Assembly (NCBI GenBank): GCA_011524755.1
Contig: WTJR01000165.1
Coordinates: 21,168-61,358 of the forward strand
Length of the DNA: 40,191 nt
Source of the DNA: Halieaceae bacterium
Lineage (GTDB): Bacteria; Pseudomonadota; Gammaproteobacteria; Pseudomonadales; Halieaceae
Direction of reading: 5' to 3'
A program made the translations under genes and the position numbers. Positions 25,417-34,616 of the stretch are shown here, piece after piece (within the stretch, counting starts at the first letter, position 1; each line of letters starts with the position of its first letter). Under the pieces are notes generated by a model, which saw only the letters and a list, made by a program, of their open reading frames with translations, made no database searches and was not told where the DNA came from.

Positions 25417-25995
25417 ATGCCAAATGCTGACAAGTCGAGTTTCGCGAGTCGAACCGGGGCTATGAACTTTAAACCCTTAGACTGGGGGCTTTCTTTGATC
25501 CTGGTTGCAGCACTCGCTGGACAGGTATCGCTCACTGTGGCTAGTCCAAAGCAGCCTTTGCTGCTACCCGTTATTCGGCAAACATCGTCCATCGATTGTG
25601 GTCTTGCAGCGCTTGCAATGCTCCTTAGAGACAAGGCATCGATTACAACGTCGGTGGCCGCGCTCGATAGCCTCGCTGCTGTTTTGGTTGATCCCATGAC
25701 CGCGCGCCATCGTCGAGAAGGCTACTCAGTCAGTGAATTACAAACGCTCGCAGGGGCATTCGCGTACTCATTGCAGGCGCGGAATCTCACACTAGAGGCG
25801 TTCTATACGAGTTCATTCCCCTTAATCGCATGGATTGATCCCGGGAACGGGGGACATTTCACGTTGGTGGAGGAGGTGACAGCAACATCAATAGCGTTGG
25901 CAGACCCAACTCGTGGCCGCCTAGCGATTCCCTCTAAAACTTGGCGCGAGCTGTGGCTTCAGGAAACGACAGGCATTGTCCTTGAGCTGGAATAA
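25417..25995 (+). CDS. Exported stand-alone C39-like cysteine peptidase
   Basis: Papain-fold peptidase of the C39/C39-like group, which in bacteriocin exporters cleaves leader peptides. Here it is not fused to an ABC transporter. The 192-residue protein has an N-terminal hydrophobic segment (about 20-42) acting as signal or anchor, so the catalytic domain is probably periplasmic. Candidate catalytic residues are Q55, C61 (QTSSIDCGLAAL), H147 (GGHFTLV) and D163 (ADPTRG). An alternative start at 25462 (MNFKPLDW) would make a more typical signal. In Pseudomonas a C39-like protein (FapD) serves amyloid secretion; no fap-like barrel or amyloid gene is seen here. The two small upstream genes may be substrate and helper. 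Confidence 0.8.
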   Translation: MPNADKSSFASRTGAMNFKPLDWGLSLILVAALAGQVSLTVASPKQPLLLPVIRQTSSIDCGLAALAMLLRDKASITTSVAALDSLAAVLVDPMTARHRREGYSVSELQTLAGAFAYSLQARNLTLEAFYTSSFPLIAWIDPGNGGHFTLVEEVTATSIALADPTRGRLAIPSKTWRELWLQETTGIVLELE

Positions 25996-26000
25996 TTGCC

Positions 26001-28943
26001 TTAGGTAAGGTCGTAATGCATCCAGCCCAAGTCGACCAGCGCACCACTCGCCGCTGTTTTCGCATCTGTCAGGATTACTGAGGTGCTCGCATCCGGTCGC
26101 AAGTAAGTTGAAGCAACACGCTGCAGATCATCAATCGTCGTCGAAATGATGGCATCTCTTAGCTGGCGTTTGTGCTCCGGCGTTCGGCCATAAAGTTCAT
26201 CGTAGAAGGCTTTCTTTACTTCCCCAGCGGGCGATGCAGGTTTATCCAGACTCGACATAACACTGAGAATGGCTTCCTCAAGCGCCAACTCATCGTGTTT
26301 TGCGTTCAGTAACCAGTCTATGGATGCATCGAAATCGGCCAGCGTCTCAAGATTGCGGGGATCGCGGTACGAGAAGAACCGGAAGGCGCCTACGTTCGCG
26401 TCGTGACTTGCGCCGCCACCGTAAGCACCACCTTGTTCCCTGATGCTTCGGTGTAGAAACCCATTTCGCAAGTAGGCCCCAAGTACCGCTAATACCGGTG
26501 CGTCTGGATGGCCACTTGGCACGGTTGGATACGCTTTTGCACAGAAGTTGACCTGCGTGTTGGCGGCCCAAATCTGATTATCAGTCCCGGCTTGCTCCGT
26601 CGGCGACCAGGCACCGACCGAGCTCTGCGTTGAGAGGCGACTGGCGACTGAAGATAAGCACTGCATGGCCTCCTCAATGTGATTTGAATCGGCGACCGAC
26701 AATAAATTGATCGAGCGCGTGGATAGTAGGTTATCTCTCAGCGCTGTCAGCGAGGCCCCCATCTTCTCGACCTCACCGGCATCAGCGAGGCGGTCGTCTA
26801 TTTGACGTAAGCGTTTGATTCCCTCCAGACCACTCTGTCGGTGATAGAGCGATGCGAGAGGGCTCATGCCCGCACTCGCCGCTGTCATGGCTAGGCTGTG
26901 GCCCGCGCCGCTGATGCTTTGATCGCGGCGGGCGCGCATCTGACTAATGAGCTCCTTGATGCGCCCACCTTCGTTAAACGAGGCCGATGTAAGGGTATCG
27001 ATCATTAAATTTGACTGTTCAGTCATCCGGTTCGCGAGTGCCTTTGAGGAGACCACGAGGAATCCCGAGGCCTGATCAATATCGGTGCGTGATGCGCGTG
27101 TTGATACGCTCAGACCCAAACTACCGACAGTCGCCGATTGTCGGTCCTGTACTTCGAGGTAGGAGGCATTGTTGATGCCCACTTCTGACGCGAGCGCGCA
27201 CAAAAGCGGCAGTTCGCTTTGCTGCTGCTCGGTGAGGGTTGGCAGGGCGAGCGCCATTTGCTGATAAACCAGCCCGTTGGTTCCCGCTTTGCCCACGATG
27301 TGTCGCTTGCCCTCGGTCAATGGCTTCGCGTCAAGGGCGGGTGTTAGGACGTCCTTGGGGATATCAGCGAGGCCCACTTTGGGCAGGATGCTGACATCGT
27401 CGACCTGATTTTGGCGTTGCTCGAGGTCTTTCGCGAGCTTGCGAACATTCGCAATCGCGTCTTCGTCCAGGTTGGCTCGCATATCGGCGAGTCGTTGCGC
27501 CTCGCGTTCCTTTCTGAGCTCATCGAGATCAGGATTGGGTGCCACGGTTAAGGTGATTCGGTGGGGGTTATCGAGCACCAGCGCAGTCAGTCGCTCTTTA
27601 ATGAAATTCGGCTCACGCATCTTTGCTCTCAATCGCTCGACAGCGGGACTCAAGTCGAGGGCAGCAACGGCGTCACCGTTGTGTGTGGCCGCCCCCAGGG
27701 CTCGCAGCATGAGGTTGAGACCGTACGGCATACCATCGCCCGTCACTTCTCGTTGATGGAGCTCAATTTGATGAAGAATGGCTTCCAAGCGATCCACGCT
27801 CACGCCTTCCTCAGCTGTGTGACGAATGACATCGAGTACCTGCGTTTCAAAGTCATCCACACGGTTCTGGTTGCTGCCCTCGATGCCACAACAGAGCACC
27901 ATTTCGCGCATCGAATCTTCAAGGCCACAGAGCGGCGAGGGTGCCGAACCCAAATCGTTGGTCTCCAGCCATTGCATTAATGGCGAGGCGCTATTTTCCA
28001 TGAGAACAGACGACAACAACTGTGCTTCCAGCATCGCGTCAAGATCAGCGCTCTCGCCGAGTTTCCAGCCCATGATGAGGTGGGTTTTGTTGTCGGTATC
28101 GGCGTCTTCTAACGCATAGTGATGCACAGCGCGTTTAGGCGCGTCGAATGCCTGCTCGAGTGTGACCTCGATATGCTCATCAGAGCGCTCAAACCGGCTC
28201 AAAGCCTCCCGCTCAAACACATCATGGTGCTGCGACACCGGGAGATTACCGAAAGTCAGTAAAATGGCATTACTTGGATGGTAGTGACCCTTGTAGAAGG
28301 CCATCAGCTGATCATAGCTGAGATCTGGGATAGCCTCGGGATCACCACCGCTGTTGTGGTGATAAGTACTGGTTGGGAAAAGCTCGAAACACAAACGATC
28401 CCACAGTACAGATGAAATAGACGACATCGCCCCTTTCATCTCATTAAAAACAACCCCTTTGTAGACCAGCGGTGCGTCGGCCTCATCGGAGGCTAGCTCG
28501 ACACGGTGACCTTCTTGAGCGAAATCGAGAGGATCGAGTCGAGAAAAGAAAACAGCGTCGAGATACACCGACAGTAGATTGTCGAAATCCTTAGGATTCT
28601 GTGTGGCAAAGGGGTAGGCCGTCCAATCTGAGCTCGTAAAGGCATTCATGAAGGTGTTGAGCGATCGGCGAAGCATCATGAAAAAGGGATCGCGCACGGG
28701 ATACTTTTCGCTGCCACATAGAACGGTGTGCTCCAGTATGTGGGCAACCCCCGTTGAGTCCTCCGGTACGGTCTTCAGAGCCACCATGAAGACATTTTCG
28801 TCTGAGTTCGTCGCCATATGAAGGTGGCGCGCCCCGGTCGCCTTGTGAACGTATTCCTGAACTTCCAAACCCAGTGACTCGATAGGGACGCGACGTGTCA
28901 GCTCAAATGCTGGATGGGTGGAGGGCGTTACGACTGCGTTCAT
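26001..28943 (-). CDS. M16C family metallopeptidase (PreP-like)
   Basis: Large zinc oligopeptidase resembling presequence protease PreP, which degrades free peptides inside a closed chamber made of four M16-type domains. The 980-residue protein has the inverted zinc motif H68-I-L-E71-H72 (AHILEHTVLCGSEKYPV) and the family segment FMNAFTSSDWTAYPFATQN. The M16C-associated region covers about 470-720, and an ALG(A)-type C-terminal half includes REQGGAYGGGA. No signal peptide is visible, so it is probably cytoplasmic. It is the last gene of the mnmC operon, 14 bases after the cyclotransferase gene, with AGGA before its start. Confidence 0.93.
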   Translation of the reverse strand: MNAVVTPSTHPAFELTRRVPIESLGLEVQEYVHKATGARHLHMATNSDENVFMVALKTVPEDSTGVAHILEHTVLCGSEKYPVRDPFFMMLRRSLNTFMNAFTSSDWTAYPFATQNPKDFDNLLSVYLDAVFFSRLDPLDFAQEGHRVELASDEADAPLVYKGVVFNEMKGAMSSISSVLWDRLCFELFPTSTYHHNSGGDPEAIPDLSYDQLMAFYKGHYHPSNAILLTFGNLPVSQHHDVFEREALSRFERSDEHIEVTLEQAFDAPKRAVHHYALEDADTDNKTHLIMGWKLGESADLDAMLEAQLLSSVLMENSASPLMQWLETNDLGSAPSPLCGLEDSMREMVLCCGIEGSNQNRVDDFETQVLDVIRHTAEEGVSVDRLEAILHQIELHQREVTGDGMPYGLNLMLRALGAATHNGDAVAALDLSPAVERLRAKMREPNFIKERLTALVLDNPHRITLTVAPNPDLDELRKEREAQRLADMRANLDEDAIANVRKLAKDLEQRQNQVDDVSILPKVGLADIPKDVLTPALDAKPLTEGKRHIVGKAGTNGLVYQQMALALPTLTEQQQSELPLLCALASEVGINNASYLEVQDRQSATVGSLGLSVSTRASRTDIDQASGFLVVSSKALANRMTEQSNLMIDTLTSASFNEGGRIKELISQMRARRDQSISGAGHSLAMTAASAGMSPLASLYHRQSGLEGIKRLRQIDDRLADAGEVEKMGASLTALRDNLLSTRSINLLSVADSNHIEEAMQCLSSVASRLSTQSSVGAWSPTEQAGTDNQIWAANTQVNFCAKAYPTVPSGHPDAPVLAVLGAYLRNGFLHRSIREQGGAYGGGASHDANVGAFRFFSYRDPRNLETLADFDASIDWLLNAKHDELALEEAILSVMSSLDKPASPAGEVKKAFYDELYGRTPEHKRQLRDAIISTTIDDLQRVASTYLRPDASTSVILTDAKTAASGALVDLGWMHYDLT

Positions 28944-28957
28944 GATATGTCCTGAGG

Positions 28958-29734
28958 TTACTCGGTTTTACGCTCAATGAGCTCAACATTGAATAGGGAG
29001 GGCCAGCGCTTGCCACCCAACCAAATTGCACCTGTTTTGGGATCTACCGCAATGCCGTTCAAGACGTCTGTATCACGTCGCCGTTCACCGCGCGGAAGTA
29101 ATCCACGAAGATCAATAATACTGGTGATTATGCCTGAAGTGGGGTCTATTCGAACGATCTGGTCTGTCAGCCACACATTTGCCCAGATTTCCCCGTTGAT
29201 CCACTCGAGTTCATTGAGACGAGACACACGCCTACCGTCGTAAGTCACCTCAATCGTTCTTTTCACCTTACCGTCTTCCCAAACGGCTAGCCGGTGAGTG
29301 CCATCCGAGATCCAGAGTTGGCTGCCATCGCTGGTAACGCCCCAGCCCTCTCCCAAGAGGGGATGGGTTTCGATGATTTCCATTGAATTGGGATCCAATA
29401 CCAGCAAGTCCTGAGACCGCCAGGTGAGCACATAGATCCTACCATTGAGTTCAGCGAGCCCCTCGGCAAAATACTGATCGGGTAGTTGAGTGACCTTGCG
29501 GTTCGCCATGGATGGCCAGTCGTAGCGAGCAACGAAGGATTCACCGTAGAGGCCAGAACTTACCCAGAGCGCGTCATCCCAGATCAATAAACCCTGAGTG
29601 AAATGACCGCGGTCAATAGCACGCGTCTCTTTGGCGACGTAGTCGAATATCTGCGGTGGATTAGCAGTCGCCGTCGAGGCCAATGCCAGGCAGGCCACCA
29701 GTGCGATTGCGCTTTGAAGTATGACGTTTTTCAT
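28958..29734 (-). CDS. Glutaminyl-peptide cyclotransferase, periplasmic
   Basis: Beta-propeller glutamine cyclotransferase that turns N-terminal glutamine into pyroglutamate. The 258-residue protein has a signal peptide (1-24, ending ATANP). Conserved family blocks follow in order: HFTQGLLIWDDALWVSSGLYGES, FAEGLAELNGRIYVLTW, EGWGVTSDGSQLWISDG, LNELEWINGEIWANVW and VLNGIAVDPKTGAIWLGGKRWP. The start has AAAGG upstream, five bases after the mnmC stop. The reason for pairing it with a peptidase is unknown, though both act on peptides, in different compartments as predicted. Confidence 0.9.
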   Translation of the reverse strand: MKNVILQSAIALVACLALASTATANPPQIFDYVAKETRAIDRGHFTQGLLIWDDALWVSSGLYGESFVARYDWPSMANRKVTQLPDQYFAEGLAELNGRIYVLTWRSQDLLVLDPNSMEIIETHPLLGEGWGVTSDGSQLWISDGTHRLAVWEDGKVKRTIEVTYDGRRVSRLNELEWINGEIWANVWLTDQIVRIDPTSGIITSIIDLRGLLPRGERRRDTDVLNGIAVDPKTGAIWLGGKRWPSLFNVELIERKTE

Positions 29735-29739
29735 TAGCG

Positions 29740-31752
29740 CTAGCCTTTCACCAAACGCCGCTTCAAAAACCGCGCTGGTGAGACAGCTTGGTGAAGGTAG
29801 CGGGTCACAGGAGGCGGTGCGTCCATCATCTGAGACACTAGAAGTTCGGACAGCAGCGGCGCAGACGTCAAACCGCGAGACCCCAGCCCTGTCAAAACAT
29901 ACAAGCCTTTTATGTTTGGCTGCTTCTTGTCGATTAGGCGCTTTCGGTCGTGCCGAAGCTGCTCGTAGGTGGTCATGAACTCGGTTTCATTCGGTACGGG
30001 GCCGGCAATGGGCAGGTAATCAGCCGTAGCGCAACGGACGGCTGCTTGCCCTGTGCGATTTTCAGAGCCAATCGCGGAGTCCAGACAGGGGAGGTTTGAC
30101 AGCAGTTGTTGAATGTTGGTCTCGTGATCTGCTTCGCGCTCTTCCGTCGATGTTTCGTTGAGCCCATAGGTGGCGCCAATACAATGCACACTCCCTTTCG
30201 CAGGTGGTGTGTATCCCGCATGACAGACCGTGCACTTCAAATCCTTTAATGCGCCTTGAGACGGGAGCAGGGTGGTTTGTCCTCGGATCGGTTGCAGCGG
30301 CAACCAATCTAGCCTCGCATCCTTCACCGCTTCCCATGCCGTTGTGACGACGGCCGTATCACCGGTGGCAACACAGTCTCCCGTAGCGGCGATGGCAAAC
30401 CACTGGTCATCATCACTTTGGCGCAGCGTCGTATCGCCGAGACCTTCGATAACCGTGATATTTGGATGGTTGAGAAGTTCAGCACAAATGGCGCGCGGAT
30501 GAAGCCAGCCTGAGTCCGGGTAATGCTGAGCGCCCTGAGTTAGAGCTATCCCCGCGATTGATGATGCCACCTCACGACTCACGACCTTGAGCGGACTGTC
30601 CTCATCATCGAATGCAGAGGCTAATCGCTCGAGTACATCGTCCGATGACAATTGAAGGTAGCCTGATAGCGCACCGTCGATGCCTTCCTCAAGTGAACCC
30701 TCGCGAAACTTTCGCTGGTGGTGATCAACTGAAAACTCATAGGCGGTCAGCGAAAAATCAGCTAACTTGCCGTGCTTGTGAGAGGGTCGGGTGTAAATGA
30801 CGCCCTGTGGTTGTGTTGAGCCACCCGAGCCAATGGTGCCCCGCTCGAGTACGGTCACGTTGCAGTTACGCTCAGCGAGTCTTCGTGCAATGTGACTACC
30901 CGCGAGGCCTGCACCCAATACAAGGCATGACTGTGGCTTTTCGGTGCAGGCGGGTTGATCCCAGGCCGTGGGTCTTACAGGCGCCACTTGCTCTTCATTT
31001 GATGCCTGACACAGGTCTAAAACGCCGTGTAGGCACTCCCGCTTTCGACCGAAGCCAGGCCGCTTCGACACCTTGAAGCCAACATGCTCGAGCGACCGAC
31101 GCACGTCGCCTGAGGCCGTAAATGTGGCGGCATGTGCGGCATCGCGACTGAGGTTTGCCACACCGCGCAGCACGTCCGCTGTCCACATAGCTTCATTTCT
31201 CGAGGGTGTGAAACCGTCTAAGAACCACACATCGACCCACCGGTTTCCATAGGACTCGAGATCATCGAGTGCATCCGAGACATCCTCCCACCAAAAATCG
31301 ACGGTTAGGCCATCGATTAACTCAGATCGTCGGTGACAGCCGGGAATCGGCGACGGCCAGCGCTGGAGAATGGTTTCAAACTCCTGACTTAACGAAGCCC
31401 ATCGAGCGCTGGCTGCGCGCAGCTGAGACCGTGAAAGTGGGTGTTTTTCAATGGTGATGACATGGCAGCGTGCCCCCGCAGGGCCATGCTCCGACCAAGC
31501 CTGCAGGATGAGCGCCAGATTGAGTGCGGTTCCCAGGCCCAGTTCACCAATGGTGAGTGTTTCGCCAGCTTGTAGGGCCTGCATGCGGTTGATCACGTCG
31601 CCGCCCTCAATAAAGACGTAGGTGCTTTCAGCTAGCCCGTCCTCGGGGGAGTAATAATCGTCATCGAATTCGCTAGATCGTGGCGTTTCTTTTATAAAAT
31701 CGAGACGCGGGCGCGACATTAGGCGCCAATCTTTGTTGCCACGCTCGATCAT
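29740..31752 (-). CDS. mnmC: Bifunctional tRNA mnm5s2U34 modification enzyme MnmC
   Basis: Completes the wobble modification at U34: an FAD-dependent C-terminal domain removes the carboxymethyl group and an N-terminal SAM-dependent domain methylates the product. At 670 residues it matches E. coli MnmC (668). The N-terminal domain (about 1-250) contains FDDDYYSPEDGLAESTYVF and the SAM motif GELGLGTALNLAL. The FAD domain (from about 270) contains VLGAGLAGSHIARRLAERN and ends in LTGLGSRGLTSAPLLSELL. The start is the first ATG; a second at residue 12 is possible. It leads a three-gene minus-strand operon. Confidence 0.95.
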   Translation of the reverse strand: MIERGNKDWRLMSRPRLDFIKETPRSSEFDDDYYSPEDGLAESTYVFIEGGDVINRMQALQAGETLTIGELGLGTALNLALILQAWSEHGPAGARCHVITIEKHPLSRSQLRAASARWASLSQEFETILQRWPSPIPGCHRRSELIDGLTVDFWWEDVSDALDDLESYGNRWVDVWFLDGFTPSRNEAMWTADVLRGVANLSRDAAHAATFTASGDVRRSLEHVGFKVSKRPGFGRKRECLHGVLDLCQASNEEQVAPVRPTAWDQPACTEKPQSCLVLGAGLAGSHIARRLAERNCNVTVLERGTIGSGGSTQPQGVIYTRPSHKHGKLADFSLTAYEFSVDHHQRKFREGSLEEGIDGALSGYLQLSSDDVLERLASAFDDEDSPLKVVSREVASSIAGIALTQGAQHYPDSGWLHPRAICAELLNHPNITVIEGLGDTTLRQSDDDQWFAIAATGDCVATGDTAVVTTAWEAVKDARLDWLPLQPIRGQTTLLPSQGALKDLKCTVCHAGYTPPAKGSVHCIGATYGLNETSTEEREADHETNIQQLLSNLPCLDSAIGSENRTGQAAVRCATADYLPIAGPVPNETEFMTTYEQLRHDRKRLIDKKQPNIKGLYVLTGLGSRGLTSAPLLSELLVSQMMDAPPPVTRYLHQAVSPARFLKRRLVKG

Positions 31753-31781
31753 ACTGATAAGCTCTCACCTCGGAGAAGCGC

Positions 31782-31797
31782 CCACACTTCCGTGTGG
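31782..31797 (+). other. Hairpin in the divergent mnmC / 166-residue gene gap
   Basis: CCACAC (31782-31787) and GTGTGG (31792-31797) form a perfect six-pair stem with a TTCC loop in the 108-base gap between two divergent genes. It may be an operator or part of the leader of either transcript. No T-run follows on either strand. I see nothing else definite in this gap. Confidence 0.3.
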
Positions 31798-31860
31798 AAA
31801 TTATAAGAAAGCGGCGCGTTTACACTGTTCATTGTTCGATCAATTTGTTGGGAAGTAATC

Positions 31861-32361
31861 ATGGCCTTGGGTAATTCTACGATGACATACGACCAGTTGG
31901 GCCAGCTAACGGCTCACTTGTTGCACAAAGCGTTCATCGAGACAACACGCACGGTCTCCAAAGGCGTGTTTCGGCGTCTTGTTGACGGCGAAGTAGTCCC
32001 TATCACCCAACTTGAATTTGAGGGCGATGAAACGGTTCAGCTCAACATGAAGCTGCACATGTCTGCTTATCGTGGTGACATCAACTACACGCGATTCCGA
32101 GACGGCGTGGTGGCACTGCTTCAGGAGCTTATGACGGCGCTCAGCAAAGAGGGTGCGTTGAAAACTTTCACGGCGAACGACGCAGACGGCGTTGCAACCA
32201 ATACACGCCTTTTAGGCGCGTCGGGACCCACGCAACATGGGGAAGACATCAACGTCCTCATGGTCGCAATGACGCCCTCGCAGAGTGAGCCCAAGATTGT
32301 CGTTGAGTTGATGTATATGGATCCGGATCAGTTCGTGTCAGCCAAGCGCGGCGAGTCGTGA
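31861..32361 (+). CDS. Conserved-looking hypothetical protein
   Basis: I do not recognise this 166-residue protein. It is soluble-looking, with no signal peptide, membrane helix or cysteine. The N-terminal half has a helix (YDQLGQLTAHLLHKAFIET) followed by strand-like segments and FRDGVVALLQELMTALSKEG; the C-terminal half has alternating hydrophobic residues (INVLMVAM, KIVVELMYMDPDQF). The start has GGGAAG upstream; MTYDQLG at residue 8 is an alternative. Its 3' end overlaps the convergent MaoC-like gene by 34 bases. Codon use looks like its neighbours. Confidence 0.75.
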   Translation: MALGNSTMTYDQLGQLTAHLLHKAFIETTRTVSKGVFRRLVDGEVVPITQLEFEGDETVQLNMKLHMSAYRGDINYTRFRDGVVALLQELMTALSKEGALKTFTANDADGVATNTRLLGASGPTQHGEDINVLMVAMTPSQSEPKIVVELMYMDPDQFVSAKRGES

Positions 32362-32831
32362 TCTAACAGTTCCACCGAAGGTGGCGGTACGACTGTCACG
32401 GTTTTCTTCTCAGTCGGTGCGATCACGCGAGATTCGCCTCGACACACTTCTTTCCCATCCTGATTCTTGACGGACAGCGCCATGGTGACCCACGGCTTGC
32501 GCGCGTGCTTGTCGGTTACCGTTAAGCCAATGCTAAGGGTATCTCCCAGAAAAATGGGCGATCGAAACTCGAGGTTCTGGCCGAGATAGACAGTGCCCGG
32601 CCCCATGAACTCAAGTCCAATCACTGCGCTCACGAAAGCACCAATCAACATGCCATGACCAATACATTCGCCGAACTGCGTGGTAGCCGCATACTCGGGA
32701 TCGAGGTGCAGGGGGTTGTGATCGCCCGATACGACGGCAAAAAGTTCGACATCTCGCGCTGTGACTAAGCGGCTAACTTCGATACCATCTCCGATCGCGA
32801 GTTCGTCAAACGTTATGTTGGTGATGTCCAT
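32328..32831 (-). CDS. MaoC-like (R)-hydratase
   Basis: Hot-dog-fold enzyme of the MaoC/(R)-specific enoyl-CoA hydratase family. The 167-residue protein contains the catalytic pair D37 and H42 in SGDHNPLHLDPEYA and the downstream GECIGHGMLIGAFVSAVIG helix. The domain ends near residue 138, and a proline/valine tail (TVVPPPSVELLDHDSP) follows. The start has GAGGT upstream. It is divergent from fadD, which supplies acyl-CoAs, so a role in fatty acyl-CoA hydration or PHA precursor supply is plausible. The substrate is not known. Confidence 0.88.
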   Translation of the reverse strand: MDITNITFDELAIGDGIEVSRLVTARDVELFAVVSGDHNPLHLDPEYAATTQFGECIGHGMLIGAFVSAVIGLEFMGPGTVYLGQNLEFRSPIFLGDTLSIGLTVTDKHARKPWVTMALSVKNQDGKEVCRGESRVIAPTEKKTVTVVPPPSVELLDHDSPRLADTN

Positions 32832-32901
32832 GGGGGTACCTCGCGGAAACGGCTGTTGAGTCGTTCAAAAATACCATAATCAAAAAAACGGGGTTAACCG
32901 A

Positions 32902-34587
32902 ATGCAAGCCGATATTTCTGCGGCCATTGCCGCGCGCTATGATGATCTCAACATCGAATGGAATGTTGACGTGACAGCGTATCCGTCGATTGTTGCTTTG
33001 TTCGAGGAGGCAATGACCGACTTCGCGGATATGCCAGCGTGTTCGAGCGTAGGGCATGCGCTCTCCTATGCTGAGCTAGACACCTTATCGGCTAACTTTG
33101 CGAGCTGGCTGCAGAATGAGTCAGGGTTGGCCCGCGGTGATCGCGTCGCGATACAGATGCCCAATCTGATTCAGTATTTGGTCGCCTGCTTGGGAACGCT
33201 CCGCGCGGGTATGGTCGTGGTAAATACCAATCCTCTCTACACAGAGCGAGAACTCGAGCATCAGCTGAACGACTCGGGCGCCCGCATTTTGGTCCTACAG
33301 GCGAACGTGGCCGAAACAGCGGCCAATGTGGTCGCGAAAACGGGTATTGAGAAAATTGTGCTGACCGAAATCGCGGATCTTCACCCAGCGCCCAAGCGCT
33401 GGCTGTTGAATGCCGCTGTTAAGTACATCAAAAAAATGGTTCCCAAGGTCAGTTTGCCCAATGTCATCAAGTTCAATGACGCATTAAAGCAAGGCGCTCA
33501 AAAGCAGTTCACTCCCGTAGCATTAAACCTCGATGATTTGGCGATGTTGCAATACACAGGTGGGACAACGGGGGTTGCGAAGGGGGCCATGCTCTCCCAC
33601 GGCAACATTGTCGCCAACGTCATGCAGATTGACGGATTTTTTGAAACCTTTGGCATCGATGCCAAGGGCAGTGTGTTTATGCAGCCGCTGCCGGTCTATC
33701 ACATCTACGCGTTCACCGTGTCCATGTACTCGCTCCGTAAGGGAGCGCACACACTGTTCATTCCTAATCCTCGTGACTTGGGCTCAGTTGTAGACGCATT
33801 CGAGAAATATCAGCCCACCGTTTTTGCAGGTCTTAACACCTTATTCGTGGCGCTGTGTAACGACGAGCGATTTAGAAGCATCACTTTTGAAAATCTGCAG
33901 CTAACCATGTCGGGTGGTATGGCGCTAACGCAGGCCGCTGCCGAGCGATGGGCAGAAGTCACCGGTTGCAATGTTTATGAAGGCTACGGATTGACTGAGA
34001 CCTCACCAACAGCGACAACAAACCCGGGCAATGGTCGTCAGTTGGGTACGATTGGTATTCCTGTGCCACAGACTTACGTTAAAACGGTGAGTGACACAGG
34101 TGAAACCCTGGGCTTTGGCGAGGCTGGAGAGCTGTGCATTAAGGGTCCTCAGGTAATGCAGGGTTACTGGCAGCGTCCCGAAGCGACAGCGGATGTACTT
34201 GATTCTGAGGGTTGGTTTTCGACGGGTGACGTCGCGGTCATTCAGCCCGATGGCTACATTAAGATTGTCGATCGCATTAAGGACATGATCATCGTCTCTG
34301 GATTCAATGTGTATCCGAACGAGCTGGAAGACGTCTGCGCCAAGCATCCGGGCGTGCTCGAATGTGCCGCGGTTGGCTTGCCATCAGAGGCAACAGGAGA
34401 GGCAATTCGTCTGTATGTTGTGAAGGCTGATGATGCGCTTACCGAGGATGAGGTGATCGCGTACATGCGCGAGCAGGTGACTGCCTACAAAGTGCCAAAG
34501 TCGATTGTTTTCAAGGATGATCTGCCCAAAACCAATGTGGGTAAAATCCTTCGTCGGGAGCTGAGAGACCTCGCTGCCGAAGGGTGA
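32902..34587 (+). CDS. fadD: Long-chain fatty acid-CoA ligase FadD
   Basis: Adenylate-forming enzyme that activates fatty acids to acyl-CoA for beta-oxidation or lipid synthesis. At 561 residues it is the same length as E. coli FadD. The P-loop YTGGTTGVAKGAML starts near residue 218, the adenylate motif YEGYGLTETSPTAT lies near 358, and the hinge and C-terminal lysine regions are DRIKDMIIVSGFNVYPNELE and NVGKILRRELRDLA. Its products feed the glyoxylate shunt enzyme aceA in this window. It is divergent from the MaoC-like gene across a 70-base gap. Confidence 0.92.
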   Translation: MQADISAAIAARYDDLNIEWNVDVTAYPSIVALFEEAMTDFADMPACSSVGHALSYAELDTLSANFASWLQNESGLARGDRVAIQMPNLIQYLVACLGTLRAGMVVVNTNPLYTERELEHQLNDSGARILVLQANVAETAANVVAKTGIEKIVLTEIADLHPAPKRWLLNAAVKYIKKMVPKVSLPNVIKFNDALKQGAQKQFTPVALNLDDLAMLQYTGGTTGVAKGAMLSHGNIVANVMQIDGFFETFGIDAKGSVFMQPLPVYHIYAFTVSMYSLRKGAHTLFIPNPRDLGSVVDAFEKYQPTVFAGLNTLFVALCNDERFRSITFENLQLTMSGGMALTQAAAERWAEVTGCNVYEGYGLTETSPTATTNPGNGRQLGTIGIPVPQTYVKTVSDTGETLGFGEAGELCIKGPQVMQGYWQRPEATADVLDSEGWFSTGDVAVIQPDGYIKIVDRIKDMIIVSGFNVYPNELEDVCAKHPGVLECAAVGLPSEATGEAIRLYVVKADDALTEDEVIAYMREQVTAYKVPKSIVFKDDLPKTNVGKILRRELRDLAAEG

Positions 34588-34616
34588 TATCAAACGTGTC
34601 TTGAATTGAGGAACGC

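Noticed and set aside
27561-27980. Plus-strand open frame of 139 codons opposite the M16C peptidase
   Set aside because: It is antisense to a strongly supported 980-residue gene, has no convincing ribosome-binding site and no recognisable motif.
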